A DNA stretch of 64,000 bases from Pseudomonas viridiflava (GCF_900585905.1 NZ_UTVH01000034.1:124001-188000); one strand, 5' to 3'. Counted from the stretch's first letter, positions 43,427 to 52,028 are shown. A program made the numbers and translations. The notes: a model not told the origin generated them from the sequence alone.

Positions 43427-43795
43427 TTCAAAACCCTCATCGAAGCCGCCGAGCGGGCTACCACTGCCGGTGACTACGCTTCTCTCTGATGGATTTCCAT
43501 GCTGAAGATGCGAGCCTGCTGATCAAGCCGGGCATGAGCGTCACCGGCAAGGCGCAGATCAGGCGTGATTTGTCGCCATCGCGGAATATTTCAATGAGAG
43601 TTTGGTGGGCAGTCAGGGCAGAATGCAGGTCATGGTGATGGGGTGCTAGTGATCATGGAAACGTTGCTGCATGGAACTGACGTTGATGGGCTAACCACAG
43701 AGATCACACGCAGGGCCTCCAGTGTTTTTCGACAGATATCGGGGCGCTGGTTGTGTGCAGTGGACCATCCCTGTGGCACCGCATTGCTGGACTGA
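43427..43795 (+). pseudogene. Remnant of a SnoaL/NTF2-like (DUF4440-type) gene
   Basis: Three frames read in succession give a recognisable small NTF2-like protein: FKTLIEAAERATTAGDYASL then a stop, MDFHAEDASLLIKPGMSVTG-KAQIR in a shifted frame, AIAEYFNESLVGSQGRMQVM in the next, and LVIMETLLHGTDVDGLTTEI running to SGRWLCAVDHPCGTALLD at 43795. That is about 120 residues, full family length, with at least two frameshifts and a stop. The start is not identifiable. It belongs to a different lineage of NTF2-like proteins from the intact one at 7062-7448. The gene is dead unless these are sequencing errors, which is unlikely for several in 370 bp. Confidence 0.72.
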
Positions 43796-43917
43796 CGTTG
43801 ATCTGCAACGCACTGGCTGTTTTTTATTCATCATGCTCACCCACTGCTCTTGTCCCCGTGCGCGTCTTGCGTGTGGGCTGAAGAGCTTTTTGCTGCTGCT
43901 TTCTACGGGACGGTTTC

Positions 43918-45663
43918 ATGACTCTGCAATTCAACGTTAAGGATTTCGGCGCCAGGGGTGACGGGCGCACGACGGATACAGCAGCGATCCAGGCAGCCAT
44001 CGACGCAGCTTCCGCTGCTGGCGGCGGCGAGGTTTATATTCCTTCCGGCACCTACATTGTCAGCGGTAACGGCAGGCCTGCCGAAGGCGCGCTGATGATC
44101 AAGAGCAACGTCTTCATCAAGGGCGACGGCATGGGTGACACGGTGCTCAAGCTGGCTGATGGTTCGGCCCAGGCGCTGACCGGCATCATCCGCTCGGCCA
44201 GTGGCGAGTCAACCCATGACTTTGGCGTCAGCAACCTCACCCTCGACGGCAATCGGGAGCACACCACCGGGAAAGTGGACGGCTGGTACAACGGCTTTCT
44301 GCCGGGCAAGCCCGGGCAGGATTCAAACGTCACCCTGAGCAGTGTCGAGATCCGCGACTGCTCCGGTTACGGCTTTGATCCCCATGAACGCACGGCCAAC
44401 ATGCTCATCGAAAACAGCGTGGCGCATGGCAATGGCCTCGACGGTTTCGTCGCCGATTACCTGATTGACAGCACCTTTCGCAACAATCTGGCCTACGGCA
44501 ATGACCGTCACGGTTTCAACATCGTCACCACCACCCATGACATGGCGCTGCTGGACAACGTGTCCCGCGACAATGGCAGTGCCGGGATCGTCGTCCAGCG
44601 CGGCTCGGAGAACATTACCTCGCCGTACCACATCACCATCAGCGGCGGCGAGGTCTATGGCAACAAGGGCGAGGGTGTGCTGGTCAAGATGTCCAATGGC
44701 GTCGACATCAGCGACATTGATATCCACCACAATGGCACATCCGGCGTGCGGGTCTATGGCAGCAGCGATGTGACGGTGCGCGATAACCTGATCCACGAAA
44801 ACGCGCAGCAGAACGCCGTGCCTGAAGTGCAGATTCTGCCCTTTGACGATCGCGCTGGCAGTTCCGGGCAGATGTATCCAGTCGACAAGGTCATCGTCGC
44901 TGGCAACACCATTGCAGGCAGCGACAAGAGCACGTTCGGCGTCGCAGAAACCAACGGCCAGGCGGGCGACACCTCGATCTACGACAATACCTTCGCGCAC
45001 CTGGCGCAAGGCACGACCTCGCTGCAGGGCACCGGTGACCATGTCGGCAGCAACGTGCTGATGGCGACCCTGGAAGGCGGGCAGGGCCCCGACACCCTCA
45101 GCGGCAGCGCCAAGGCCGACTCCATCAACGGCAAGGACGGCGCCGATACCCTCAATGGTGCGGCCGGGGCCGACGTGCTGTGGGGTGGGGCAGGGGCTGA
45201 TCGTCTGGTGGGTGGCAGCGGCAACGATGTGCTGATTGGCGGCAGCGACGCCGACACGCTGTTCGGCGGTGCAGGCGCTGATCTGTTTCTGTTCACGTCG
45301 AGCACCGACAGTTATCGCACCGCTACTGTGGGCAGTGCCGATCGCATCGGCGATTTCGACATGCGCAAAGACATGATTGACCTCTCCGGCCTGGGCTTCA
45401 CCGGGCTGGGCGACGGTCATGGTTCGACGCTGAAACTGACCACCAATGCCGAGCATACGCGCACCTACCTCAAGGACCTTGACCCGGACCTTCAGGGCCA
45501 TCGCTTCGAGTTGGTCCTGGATGGGGATTTCAGCGCCGGTATCGACTCGTCCGCCCTGATCTTTGCCGATCGGCCGGCGCTGTTGTCCATAGCGGACTCG
45601 ACGCTTGCGGCCATCGACGTGGTGGGCGTAGCCCCCGATCATCCTGCGGCCGGTTTTGCCTGA
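43918..45663 (+). CDS. AlgE4-like mannuronan C-5-epimerase (A + one R-module)
   Basis: A 581-aa protein from ATG 43918. The A-module (about 1-385) keeps the whole catalytic set: GKVDGW (Lys, Asp), YGFDPHE (Tyr, Asp, His), VADYLID (Asp) and NDRHGF (Arg). One R-module with RTX repeats ([40 protein letters not shown]) spans about 390-555, and the tail IDVVGVAPDHPAAGFA resembles those of the other cluster proteins. Layout and size (AlgE4 has about 550 aa) suggest a secreted, calcium-dependent epimerase that converts mannuronate to guluronate in alginate. Whether it makes alternating MG or G-blocks cannot be told. It is more similar to PsmE's A-module than to the degenerate gene next door. Confidence 0.92.
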   Translation: MTLQFNVKDFGARGDGRTTDTAAIQAAIDAASAAGGGEVYIPSGTYIVSGNGRPAEGALMIKSNVFIKGDGMGDTVLKLADGSAQALTGIIRSASGESTHDFGVSNLTLDGNREHTTGKVDGWYNGFLPGKPGQDSNVTLSSVEIRDCSGYGFDPHERTANMLIENSVAHGNGLDGFVADYLIDSTFRNNLAYGNDRHGFNIVTTTHDMALLDNVSRDNGSAGIVVQRGSENITSPYHITISGGEVYGNKGEGVLVKMSNGVDISDIDIHHNGTSGVRVYGSSDVTVRDNLIHENAQQNAVPEVQILPFDDRAGSSGQMYPVDKVIVAGNTIAGSDKSTFGVAETNGQAGDTSIYDNTFAHLAQGTTSLQGTGDHVGSNVLMATLEGGQGPDTLSGSAKADSINGKDGADTLNGAAGADVLWGGAGADRLVGGSGNDVLIGGSDADTLFGGAGADLFLFTSSTDSYRTATVGSADRIGDFDMRKDMIDLSGLGFTGLGDGHGSTLKLTTNAEHTRTYLKDLDPDLQGHRFELVLDGDFSAGIDSSALIFADRPALLSIADSTLAAIDVVGVAPDHPAAGFA

Positions 45664-45670
45664 CCCGGCA

Positions 45671-45702
45671 GACTTCAGGGCAGCGCTTGCTGCCCTGAAG
45701 TC
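45671..45702. terminator. Bidirectional hairpin between epimerase and nuclease genes
   Basis: GACTTCAGGGCAGC (45671-45684) and GCTGCCCTGAAGTC (45689-45702), perfect 14-bp stem with a 4-nt loop, in the 42-bp gap between two convergent genes. No T-tract. Confidence 0.75.
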
Positions 45703-45705
45703 AGG

Positions 45706-46653
45706 TTACAGGCGGATGTCTTCCGGGCCTTTGATCAGCGCTTCGATACGCGTCCCGGTGGCGCGTTCTTCGTTGCTGAAGCCGTCGTAGTCGGCCAGAG
45801 TGCCAAAGCGGATGCCGGTCAGCTTTTCAATCTGAATCACACTGCGCTGGTACGTGCGCAGTTGGCCGAAGATCAGGTCCAGCTGCCCCAGCTCGCGGCT
45901 CTGGTCGATCATGTAGGCGCTTGCCGAAGGTTTCCCGTCGTCGCCCACGTAAGCGACCACCTTCCAGAATGCCGTGGGAATCTTAACGCCGCGGTAGACC
46001 CGATCATCTTCTGCAAACACTGGCCCGGTAAAGACCGTTGCTCTGGCTTTCCAGCGTTTGGTGTTGTCGAGAATGTAGTTTTCCAGTTCCAGCCAGGTCT
46101 TCTGATTGAAGGCACTCATCTGCGGCGAGCAGTTGGTGAAGTGGAAGGTGTCCTTATTGGCAACTTCGGCGTCGTCGCCCCAGTTGGGGTCTTGGCGCCG
46201 CACCAGATGACCGCGATCCAGGCCGTTGTCGGCGTAGAGCTCTTCGCCGATCTGAGCGCTGAGCGGCAGGCGGCCGTCGTACGACCAGGCATCGTTGGTG
46301 CGCGGGACTTCGACTTGCGCCTGCCCATCGATGTTGACGCCGACGTACCGCGCGATCCGGCGCGAACGTGACATGGTGATGGAGAAGTGGAGGTAGTCCA
46401 GCCGTGTGCCGCCGCTGTCCAGTACTGACAGATCGTCGGCTATCGACTCATCTGCGGTTGGCCATTCAACGACAAAATTGCCCAGGAAGTCATCGGTATA
46501 GCCCTCTCGCTTTTCCAGCTCCTTGGCAGGCGTGACATGCCGGGAAGCTCTGGCTTCCATGAGGGTGGTCGTCACGTGGCCAGGCACCAACGGGCGCAGG
46601 TCGGCAAGTCGCGGCCGGTGTGAAAGGTCAATTTTCGGTTTTGATACTGGCAT
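45706..46653 (-). CDS. DNA/RNA non-specific endonuclease family protein
   Basis: A 315-aa protein from ATG 46653 (TGGAG ribosome-binding site). The catalytic region LDRGHLVRRQDPNWG holds the DRGH motif of Endonuclease_NS (NucA/Serratia nuclease) enzymes with the general-base His. NKDTFHFTNCSPQMSAFNQK and TWLELENYILDN supply the conserved Asn that binds the metal, and VFTGPVFAEDDRVYRGVKIP with AFWKVVAY follows as in the family. About 85 N-terminal residues precede the domain. No signal peptide or RTX repeats are visible, so it is not an obvious type I substrate; it might be an intracellular nuclease or an effector exported otherwise. No immunity gene is recognised beside it. Confidence 0.88.
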   Translation of the reverse strand: MPVSKPKIDLSHRPRLADLRPLVPGHVTTTLMEARASRHVTPAKELEKREGYTDDFLGNFVVEWPTADESIADDLSVLDSGGTRLDYLHFSITMSRSRRIARYVGVNIDGQAQVEVPRTNDAWSYDGRLPLSAQIGEELYADNGLDRGHLVRRQDPNWGDDAEVANKDTFHFTNCSPQMSAFNQKTWLELENYILDNTKRWKARATVFTGPVFAEDDRVYRGVKIPTAFWKVVAYVGDDGKPSASAYMIDQSRELGQLDLIFGQLRTYQRSVIQIEKLTGIRFGTLADYDGFSNEERATGTRIEALIKGPEDIRL

Positions 46654-46783
46654 ATACGCTCCATGCAGGCATTGCAAAAGGCTACTGCATCACAGAGGCA
46701 TGACAATTGATAGGATGCGCGAGTCGTTTGCTACCGCGCACTGACTGCAAGGGGCACGACTGTACTATCAGAGGAGAGTCTGC

Positions 46784-47176
46784 ATGTTCAACCACATCAT
46801 GGTCGGATCGAACGACATCGAACGTTCGAAGCGTTTTTACGATGCACTGCTGGGAATGCTGGGCGCAGGTGAAGGGACGCTCTCCAAGGCCGATACCGGT
46901 CACTCGCGTCTGTTTTACAGACACGATGGCAACACCTTTGGCCTCAGCGAGCCGATCAACGACAAAGTCGCCACGCCAGCCAATGGCGGCACCATCGGCT
47001 TCACTTGCACCTCGCCGGAACAGGTACAGCAGTTTCACGATGTCGCCGTGGCCAATGGCGGCACGTCCACCGAGAGCCCGCCAGGCCTGCGCAACGGCAG
47101 CTCGGGCGCCATGCACCTCGCTTACGTGCTGGACCCGGATGGCAACAAGCTGTGCGCGGTTTATAAAGTGAAGTAA
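46784..47176 (+). CDS. VOC family protein (glyoxalase-like)
   Basis: A 130-aa protein from ATG 46784 with AGAGGAGAG ahead of it. MFNHIMVGSNDIERSKRFYD and ALLGMLGAGEG form the first beta-alpha-beta unit; GGTIGFTCTSPEQVQQFHDV, PGLRNGSSGAMHLAYVLDPD and GNKLCAVYK form the second, with the conserved DPDGN turn and His near the start and in MHLAYV, positions that usually bind the metal. It is a single-domain member likely to work as a homodimer in detoxification or isomerisation; the substrate is unknown. Confidence 0.9.
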   Translation: MFNHIMVGSNDIERSKRFYDALLGMLGAGEGTLSKADTGHSRLFYRHDGNTFGLSEPINDKVATPANGGTIGFTCTSPEQVQQFHDVAVANGGTSTESPPGLRNGSSGAMHLAYVLDPDGNKLCAVYKVK

Positions 47177-47197
47177 GAAGAGGCACGAGGTCGCTGG

Positions 47198-47234
47198 GGC
47201 TTACAGGCAACACGATGCGTGTTGCCTGTAAGCC
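47198..47234. repeat. Perfect 16-bp hairpin after the VOC gene
   Basis: GGCTTACAGGCAACAC (47198-47213) pairs exactly with 47219-47234 around a 5-nt loop, 22 bp after the stop codon. A probable transcription barrier; no U-tract. Confidence 0.75.
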
Positions 47235-47239
47235 ACTAT

Positions 47240-47395
47240 CTGCAGGAGCCAACCTGTTGGCGAGGCGGCGTTTCAGGCAAAACGCTTCGCACACGTGCAT
47301 ACCGGTAGGGCAAGTTTGCTCGCGGAGTGGTAAGCACGGTCTTGCCTTTTCATCGGCTCAAACGCCCCCCCTTCTTGAGCAAGCTCACTCCCACA
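47240..47395. repeat. REP-like degenerate repeats
   Basis: The gap between the VOC and DUF2798 genes contains GCAGGAGCCAACCTGTTGGC, GTAGGGCAAGTTTGCTCGCG and the inverted GAGCAAGCTCACTCCCAC, which are REP-type modules. I see no gene from 47177 to 47491. Confidence 0.5.
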
Positions 47396-47491
47396 GAGGG
47401 CCGCAGTGTGCTGTTTCATATGCGGCGCAGATTATCGGCGCTGACGGTATTTGCAGGCGCGAGGCACCGCTTTTGCCACTTGCCGGTTTTT

Positions 47492-47755
47492 TTAATCTGC
47501 ATGCACCGTCCACGCCACAAGGCGGGCGACCATGGGGCGTACGATCAGAATGCAGACAAAGGCCGACGGCATGGCTACGCGGTAGGCATTCATCACATTT
47601 TCCATGTAATGTCCGTTCAGGCCGAACTCGGCGAGGGTGATCACCAGCGACATCAGGAAAGCCATGATCGTCGCCATGTACAGCGCGAAGACATAGGCCG
47701 TCGCGTGTTTCGGAATCCTGAATGTGCTTTTTTTTCTGGTCATGTCGGTTGTCAT
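47492..47755 (-). CDS. DUF2798 small membrane protein
   Basis: An 87-aa protein from ATG 47755. Two hydrophobic helices (about 20-42 and 58-82) and the pattern KHATAYVFALYMATIMAFLM, then ENVMNAYRVAMPSAFVCILI and RPMVARLVAWTVH, are those of DUF2798, two-helix inner-membrane proteins of unknown function usually found beside LysR genes. Here it is divergent from one across 126 bp, so regulation by that LysR protein is inferred. Confidence 0.85.
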   Translation of the reverse strand: MTTDMTRKKSTFRIPKHATAYVFALYMATIMAFLMSLVITLAEFGLNGHYMENVMNAYRVAMPSAFVCILIVRPMVARLVAWTVHAD

Positions 47756-47881
47756 CGTTTCTCTCGGTCGCAGGTCGTTAGTGAGCGTGGGCTAACCTAA
47801 CAAGCTGGAAACGGCGGAACCAGCCTGTTTGCGCTTGATTCATTGTTAAGCAAAACCAACGAATAACAGCGCCGGGTAGCC

Positions 47882-48811
47882 ATGGACATTCTGGGTTTGA
47901 TCAACACCTTCATCCGCGTGGTGGAGACCGGCAGCATCGCCGCAGCCGCCCGCGCTCAGGGCATGAGTGCGGCAGCGGTGAGCCAGAGCCTTGCGCGGCT
48001 TGAGACGCACCTGGGTGTGCGGTTGCTTTCACGTACCACGCGCAGGATGGCGCTGACTGAATGCGGCACCCGTTATTTTGAAAAAGTGCGTCATATTCCC
48101 CACGACATAGCTGTCGCTGCGCAAGCGGCTGCTGTTGCGTCCGAGCCAAGGGGAACGCTGGTGGTTGCCACTTCGGCGGCGCTGGGGCGCCATGTTCTGG
48201 CGCCGCTGCTGCCTGCGTTCAAGGCCGCTTACCCGCAGGTCAGTGTCGAGATGAGGGGCAATGATCGCAGCGTTGATCATCGGCTGGAGGGCGTCGATGT
48301 CAGCATTCGCATCGGCGCGCAATTGAACGACCGGCTGATCGCCCGGCACATCGCCTCGCGGCCGTTCGTGTTCTGCGCATCGCCTGCCTACCTTCAGCGC
48401 GCAGGTGTGCCCGCCACGCCAGACGACCTGCAGCAGCATGCCTGCCTGCTATTGCGCTATCCAACCGACGGGCGTCTTCTGCCCTGGTATTTCGTGCGCA
48501 ACGGCGAGCGCTTTGAAGCGAAGGCCAACCCCGGTTTTGTGTGCGATGACATCGACATGCTCGCGCAGATTGCCGTGCACGGCGGCGGCATCGCGCGGCT
48601 GGCAAGTTTCATTGCCAAACCACATCTCGACAGCGGCCGACTGTTGCCCTTGTTCGAGTCCGGCGCACCCGGCAGTGCCCGCGCCGAGTCCGAGCCAATG
48701 GACATCTATGCCTGCGTCACTGAACGTTCGGCGTTGAGTGCCAAGGCGCGGGCATTCATCGGCTTTGTCGAAGCGGCGCTGCAGGTTGATTCGACCGCTG
48801 GCACCGCCTGA
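47882..48811 (+). CDS. LysR-type transcriptional regulator
   Basis: A 309-aa LTTR from ATG 47882. The DNA-binding part has LINTFIRVVETGSIAAAARA, GMSAAAVSQSLARLETHLGV and RLLSRTTRRMALTECG. The effector domain begins PRGTLVVATSAALGRHVLAP, and the region LLPAFKAAYPQVSVEMRGND follows as in the CrgA/PA2877-like subgroup that acts on small divergent operons. The neighbouring divergent DUF2798 gene is the probable target. Inducer unknown. Confidence 0.92.
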   Translation: MDILGLINTFIRVVETGSIAAAARAQGMSAAAVSQSLARLETHLGVRLLSRTTRRMALTECGTRYFEKVRHIPHDIAVAAQAAAVASEPRGTLVVATSAALGRHVLAPLLPAFKAAYPQVSVEMRGNDRSVDHRLEGVDVSIRIGAQLNDRLIARHIASRPFVFCASPAYLQRAGVPATPDDLQQHACLLLRYPTDGRLLPWYFVRNGERFEAKANPGFVCDDIDMLAQIAVHGGGIARLASFIAKPHLDSGRLLPLFESGAPGSARAESEPMDIYACVTERSALSAKARAFIGFVEAALQVDSTAGTA

Positions 48812-48910
48812 GCTGGCTGGGCGGCACATGGAAATAAATGTAATCTGCCAGGCGCCTACAGCGGGTTCTCCCGTTAACCCCACATAACTACAACAATTGA
48901 GGAGCCATCC

Positions 48911-49837
48911 ATGCAACCGATTCGACTCGGTCTGGTGGGCTACGGCAAGATCGCCCAGGATCAGCATGTCCCGGCGATCAGTGCCAATGCTGCGTTCAAA
49001 CTGGTGGCTGTTGCGACGCAAGGGCAGCCGTGCGCCGGAGTGGAAAACTTCCGGTCGCTGGCCGAACTGCTGGAAAAAGGCCCGCACGTGGATGCAATCG
49101 CCTTCTGCACGCCGCCCCAGGGGCGATTCGCGCTGGTGCAGCAGGCGCTGGCGGCTGGCAAGCACGTGCTGGTGGAAAAACCGCCCTGCGCCACGCTTGG
49201 CGAAGCCATGGAACTGGTAGCTCAGGTCGGCAGACAAGGTGTCAGCGGTCTGTTCGCCTGGCACTCCCGCTACGCGCCAGGTATTGCTGCTGCCCGTGAC
49301 TGGCTGGCCAGCCGGACCCTGCAGAGCGTGCAGATCGACTGGAAGGAAGACGTGCGCAAATGGCACCCAGGCCAGGCCTGGATCTGGCAGCCCGGCGGCC
49401 TGGGCGTGTTCGATCCCGGTATCAACGCCTTGTCGATCGCCACACACTTGCTGCCGCTGCCGGTGTTCGTCGAAGCTGCCGAGCTGCGTGTGCCGGACAA
49501 CTGTCAGTCGCCGATTGCCGCCAGCATCAGGATGTCCGATGCCCACCAGCTCGACATACGCGCCGAGTTCGACTTCGACCATGGCCATGACGAGCTCTGG
49601 AGCATCGACATCCGCTGCAGTGAAGGCACGCTGCGCCTGGATAACGGCGGCGCAGTGCTGACCATCGACGGTGTACCCCAGGCCGTGTCGGAGGAGGGCG
49701 AGTACGCTGCGGTGTACCGACATTTCCAGCAGTTGATCAGCGACAAGGCCAGCGATCTTGACCTGCAGCCATTGCGGCTGGTGGCTGACAGCTTCTTTGT
49801 CGGCAGCCGCACCCTGGTTGAGCCGTTTTACGACTAG
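48911..49837 (+). CDS. Gfo/Idh/MocA oxidoreductase, D-galactose 1-dehydrogenase-like
   Basis: A 308-aa protein from ATG 48911 with TGAGGAG upstream. N-terminal Rossmann fold GLVGYGKIAQDQHVPAISAN, VDAIAFCTPPQGRFALVQQA, and the signature LAAGKHVLVEKPPCATLGEA with the catalytic EKPP Lys. The C-terminal sheet domain has KWHPGQAWIWQPGGLGVFDP, GINALSIATHLLP. From memory this is close to the characterised NAD-dependent galactose dehydrogenase of P. fluorescens, which starts the De Ley-Doudoroff pathway by oxidising D-galactose to the lactone. No other galactose genes are adjacent, so the specificity (galactose, arabinose or fucose) is inferred. Confidence 0.83.
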   Translation: MQPIRLGLVGYGKIAQDQHVPAISANAAFKLVAVATQGQPCAGVENFRSLAELLEKGPHVDAIAFCTPPQGRFALVQQALAAGKHVLVEKPPCATLGEAMELVAQVGRQGVSGLFAWHSRYAPGIAAARDWLASRTLQSVQIDWKEDVRKWHPGQAWIWQPGGLGVFDPGINALSIATHLLPLPVFVEAAELRVPDNCQSPIAASIRMSDAHQLDIRAEFDFDHGHDELWSIDIRCSEGTLRLDNGGAVLTIDGVPQAVSEEGEYAAVYRHFQQLISDKASDLDLQPLRLVADSFFVGSRTLVEPFYD

Positions 49838-49948
49838 CGTCCTGCACGGCAGGCGCATGCTGCCGAACTGCCGCCTGCTTCATCGATTCACCCTAGAGCG
49901 CCACCTGCTGTCGATCCGGCACAGACGCTCAGCGCTGGCGCAGCCCGA

Positions 49949-51268
49949 TCAGGCGCGCTGTGCAGATTGCGTCCCAGGCAGCCGGATCTCGAACTTCGCG
50001 CCGCCCAGCGGTGACGCGGAAACCGTGATGCTGCCGCCCTGGCATTCGATTGCCCGGCGGCTGATCGCCAGGCCTAGGCCGAAGCCCCCGGTGTCGCGAT
50101 CACGGCTTCTGTCCATCCGGTAAAAGGGCTCGAACACGCGCTCCTGCTCGTGCGGGGGAATGCCGATGCCGTCATCTTCCACGGTACATACCAGCCCAAG
50201 GTCGAGATGGGCCTGCGCGCTGACCCGAACCTGTGCGTTGCAATACCTGGTCGCATTACTGACCAGGTTCTGGATCGCTCTTGCGGTAAGGCGCGGGTCC
50301 AGCATGAATCGGTCGAGGGCAAGATTGAAGTCCAGCGTCAACCGGATCTGTCGCGCCTCTTCTTCGTCGATAAAACCGCCCAAGACGCTGTCGAGGTAGG
50401 CTTGAAGTGACACTTCCTGCCATTCGGGGCGTTGATACGGCGATTGCAGGCGCGTGTAGGAAAGCAACTCATCGATCAGCGCATCCAGTTCGCGGACATG
50501 GCCCAGCATCTGCTCGAGGCGCATTCTGGTCGGCGCCTCCAGTGGGTCGGCCATGACCAGCGCCATGCCGAACTCCAGCCGCGACAGCGGCGTGCGCAGT
50601 TCATGGGAAACGGCGTTGAGCAACTCCTGCTGCTGATTGAGCAGGGCTTCGATGTCCTGGGCCATATTGTCGAAGACCTGGGCCAGCTCGCCGATGTTGG
50701 AGCGCGGCGAAATCCGCGTGCGCGCTGCCAGATCGCCTCTGCCCAGCAGCATCGCCGTAAGCTTGAGGCGCTGCAGGTCGCGCCAGTGCGGCCAGGCCCA
50801 GATCGACAGGCAGGCCAGCAGTGCCGCGCCAATCAGAATGTTCATCAGCCAGTAGATGATGTTGATGTCCACGGGCGAATCCGGCGACACCAGTTCAATG
50901 ACGTGTTCATCGTGAAGCCGTGTCAACGCAGTGCCCCATTCGCCATAGTCGCCCCGGCGAACGGCATTGACGCCTTTGCGCAGGGTCGCTCTTTCGCTGT
51001 CGCTCAGGCTGGGGTCGCTCAGTGCGAGGAGGCGTAACCGCAAGGGTGCAATGTCCGCCTGCAACTCGCGCGCAAGCGTCGGCCACTCGGTGTCCGGCGT
51101 CTGGCTGAAACGCGCCTGCACCAGCCGCAGAATGCCATTGGTCTGCTGCTGGTTGTACGTCACGGTGCGCTCGTCAAACAGCTTCAGCACCAGCTCCGGC
51201 ACGGTGTACAGCGCAATGCCGTAAGTCACCAGCATGATCAGGTACAGCCGGGCGAGCATTTTGAACAT
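49949..51268 (-). CDS. Sensor histidine kinase, RstB-like
   Basis: A 439-aa kinase from ATG 51268. TM1 is about 5-25 (ARLYLIMLVTYGIALYTVPE), a periplasmic domain of about 110 residues follows, TM2 is about 136-158 (INIIYWLMNILIGAALLACL), then a HAMP region, a dimerisation domain with NAVSHELRTPLSRLEFGMAL (His222), ELDALIDELLSYTRLQSP, and the ATPase domain with NLVSNATRYCNAQ, EDDGIGIP, DRDTGGFGLGLAISRRA. The sequence around YCNAQVRVS and FEPFYRMDRSRDRDTGG resembles E. coli RstB. It is 55 bp behind its regulator gene and together they are divergent from the RND efflux genes, which they probably control. Confidence 0.92.
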   Translation of the reverse strand: MFKMLARLYLIMLVTYGIALYTVPELVLKLFDERTVTYNQQQTNGILRLVQARFSQTPDTEWPTLARELQADIAPLRLRLLALSDPSLSDSERATLRKGVNAVRRGDYGEWGTALTRLHDEHVIELVSPDSPVDINIIYWLMNILIGAALLACLSIWAWPHWRDLQRLKLTAMLLGRGDLAARTRISPRSNIGELAQVFDNMAQDIEALLNQQQELLNAVSHELRTPLSRLEFGMALVMADPLEAPTRMRLEQMLGHVRELDALIDELLSYTRLQSPYQRPEWQEVSLQAYLDSVLGGFIDEEEARQIRLTLDFNLALDRFMLDPRLTARAIQNLVSNATRYCNAQVRVSAQAHLDLGLVCTVEDDGIGIPPHEQERVFEPFYRMDRSRDRDTGGFGLGLAISRRAIECQGGSITVSASPLGGAKFEIRLPGTQSAQRA

Positions 51269-51323
51269 GGCGGTCGATCAACTCTGGCAAGGTGGAAAAG
51301 GTACGGGGCGGGCAGGTGAACGG

Positions 51324-52028
51324 CTACTCATCCCACTCGCACCGGCTCAGCAGGTAGCCCTTGCCCCAGACGGTCTTGATCTTGCGCGGCTCGGCGGGAT
51401 CGTCCTCGAACTTGCGCCGCAGCTTGGAGATGGCGACATCCACCGAGCGGTCAACGCCATTGAATTCTATGCCGCGCAACTGCTGGATCAACTGATCCCG
51501 GCTCAGGACCTCACCCACGTGAGTGGCCAGCACCAACAGCAGATTGTATTCGCTGGCCGACAGTTCTACGTCCCGATTGCGCCACTGCACCTGACGCTCA
51601 GCTTGCTCAATGACCAACTGGCCGAGCACGATATGCTGGTGGCTGCCGCGCTGGGTTGCAACCGCGTTGCTGCGCCGCAGCAGCGTCCGAATGCGGGCCA
51701 GCAGCACGCGAGGTTCACAGGGTTTGGCGACGTAATCATCGGCCCCGGTTTCCAGCCCCAGAATCTGATCGTCGCTGTTGTCACGGGCGGTCAGCATGAT
51801 GATCGGCAGCCCCGGTTGCTCATCGCGCAGTTGTCGGCACACATGCAGGCCATCGAGCCCCGGCAGCATCAGGTCGAGGATGACCAGTTCGGGCTTTATT
51901 CGCTGCAGGCCCGCCAGCGCATGGTCGCCCCGGCTGATCACGGCCACGGCGTAGTTGAAACGGTTCAGGTAGGCGGCAATCAGCTCGGACAGCGCAGCGT
52001 CGTCTTCGACAAGCATAATCCTGGTCAT
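51324..52028 (-). CDS. OmpR-family response regulator, RstA-like
   Basis: A 234-aa protein from ATG 52028 (AGGAT upstream). Receiver: MTRIMLVEDDAALSELIAAY with acidic pocket, phosphorylation site Asp52 in LVILDLMLPG, IIMLTARD (Thr) and YVAKPCEPR (Lys). The winged helix C-terminal domain has ELSASEYNLLLVLATHVGEV, LSRDQLIQQLRGIEFNGVDR, SVDVAISKLRRKFEDDP and VWGKGYLL. First gene of the two-gene regulator operon. Direct repeats with an AACACTT core at 52122-52149, between it and the adaptor gene, are a candidate binding site. Confidence 0.94.
   Translation of the reverse strand: MTRIMLVEDDAALSELIAAYLNRFNYAVAVISRGDHALAGLQRIKPELVILDLMLPGLDGLHVCRQLRDEQPGLPIIMLTARDNSDDQILGLETGADDYVAKPCEPRVLLARIRTLLRRSNAVATQRGSHQHIVLGQLVIEQAERQVQWRNRDVELSASEYNLLLVLATHVGEVLSRDQLIQQLRGIEFNGVDRSVDVAISKLRRKFEDDPAEPRKIKTVWGKGYLLSRCEWDE

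Noticed and set aside
43690-43917. A 72-codon frame (43722-43940) before the small epimerase
   Set aside because: It overlaps the end of the NTF2-like remnant and the true start of the epimerase in another frame, and shows no signal or domain.
48449-49858. A 469-codon minus-strand frame spanning the LysR and galactose-dehydrogenase-like genes
   Set aside because: It covers two plus-strand genes with clear family motifs and has no domain of its own.
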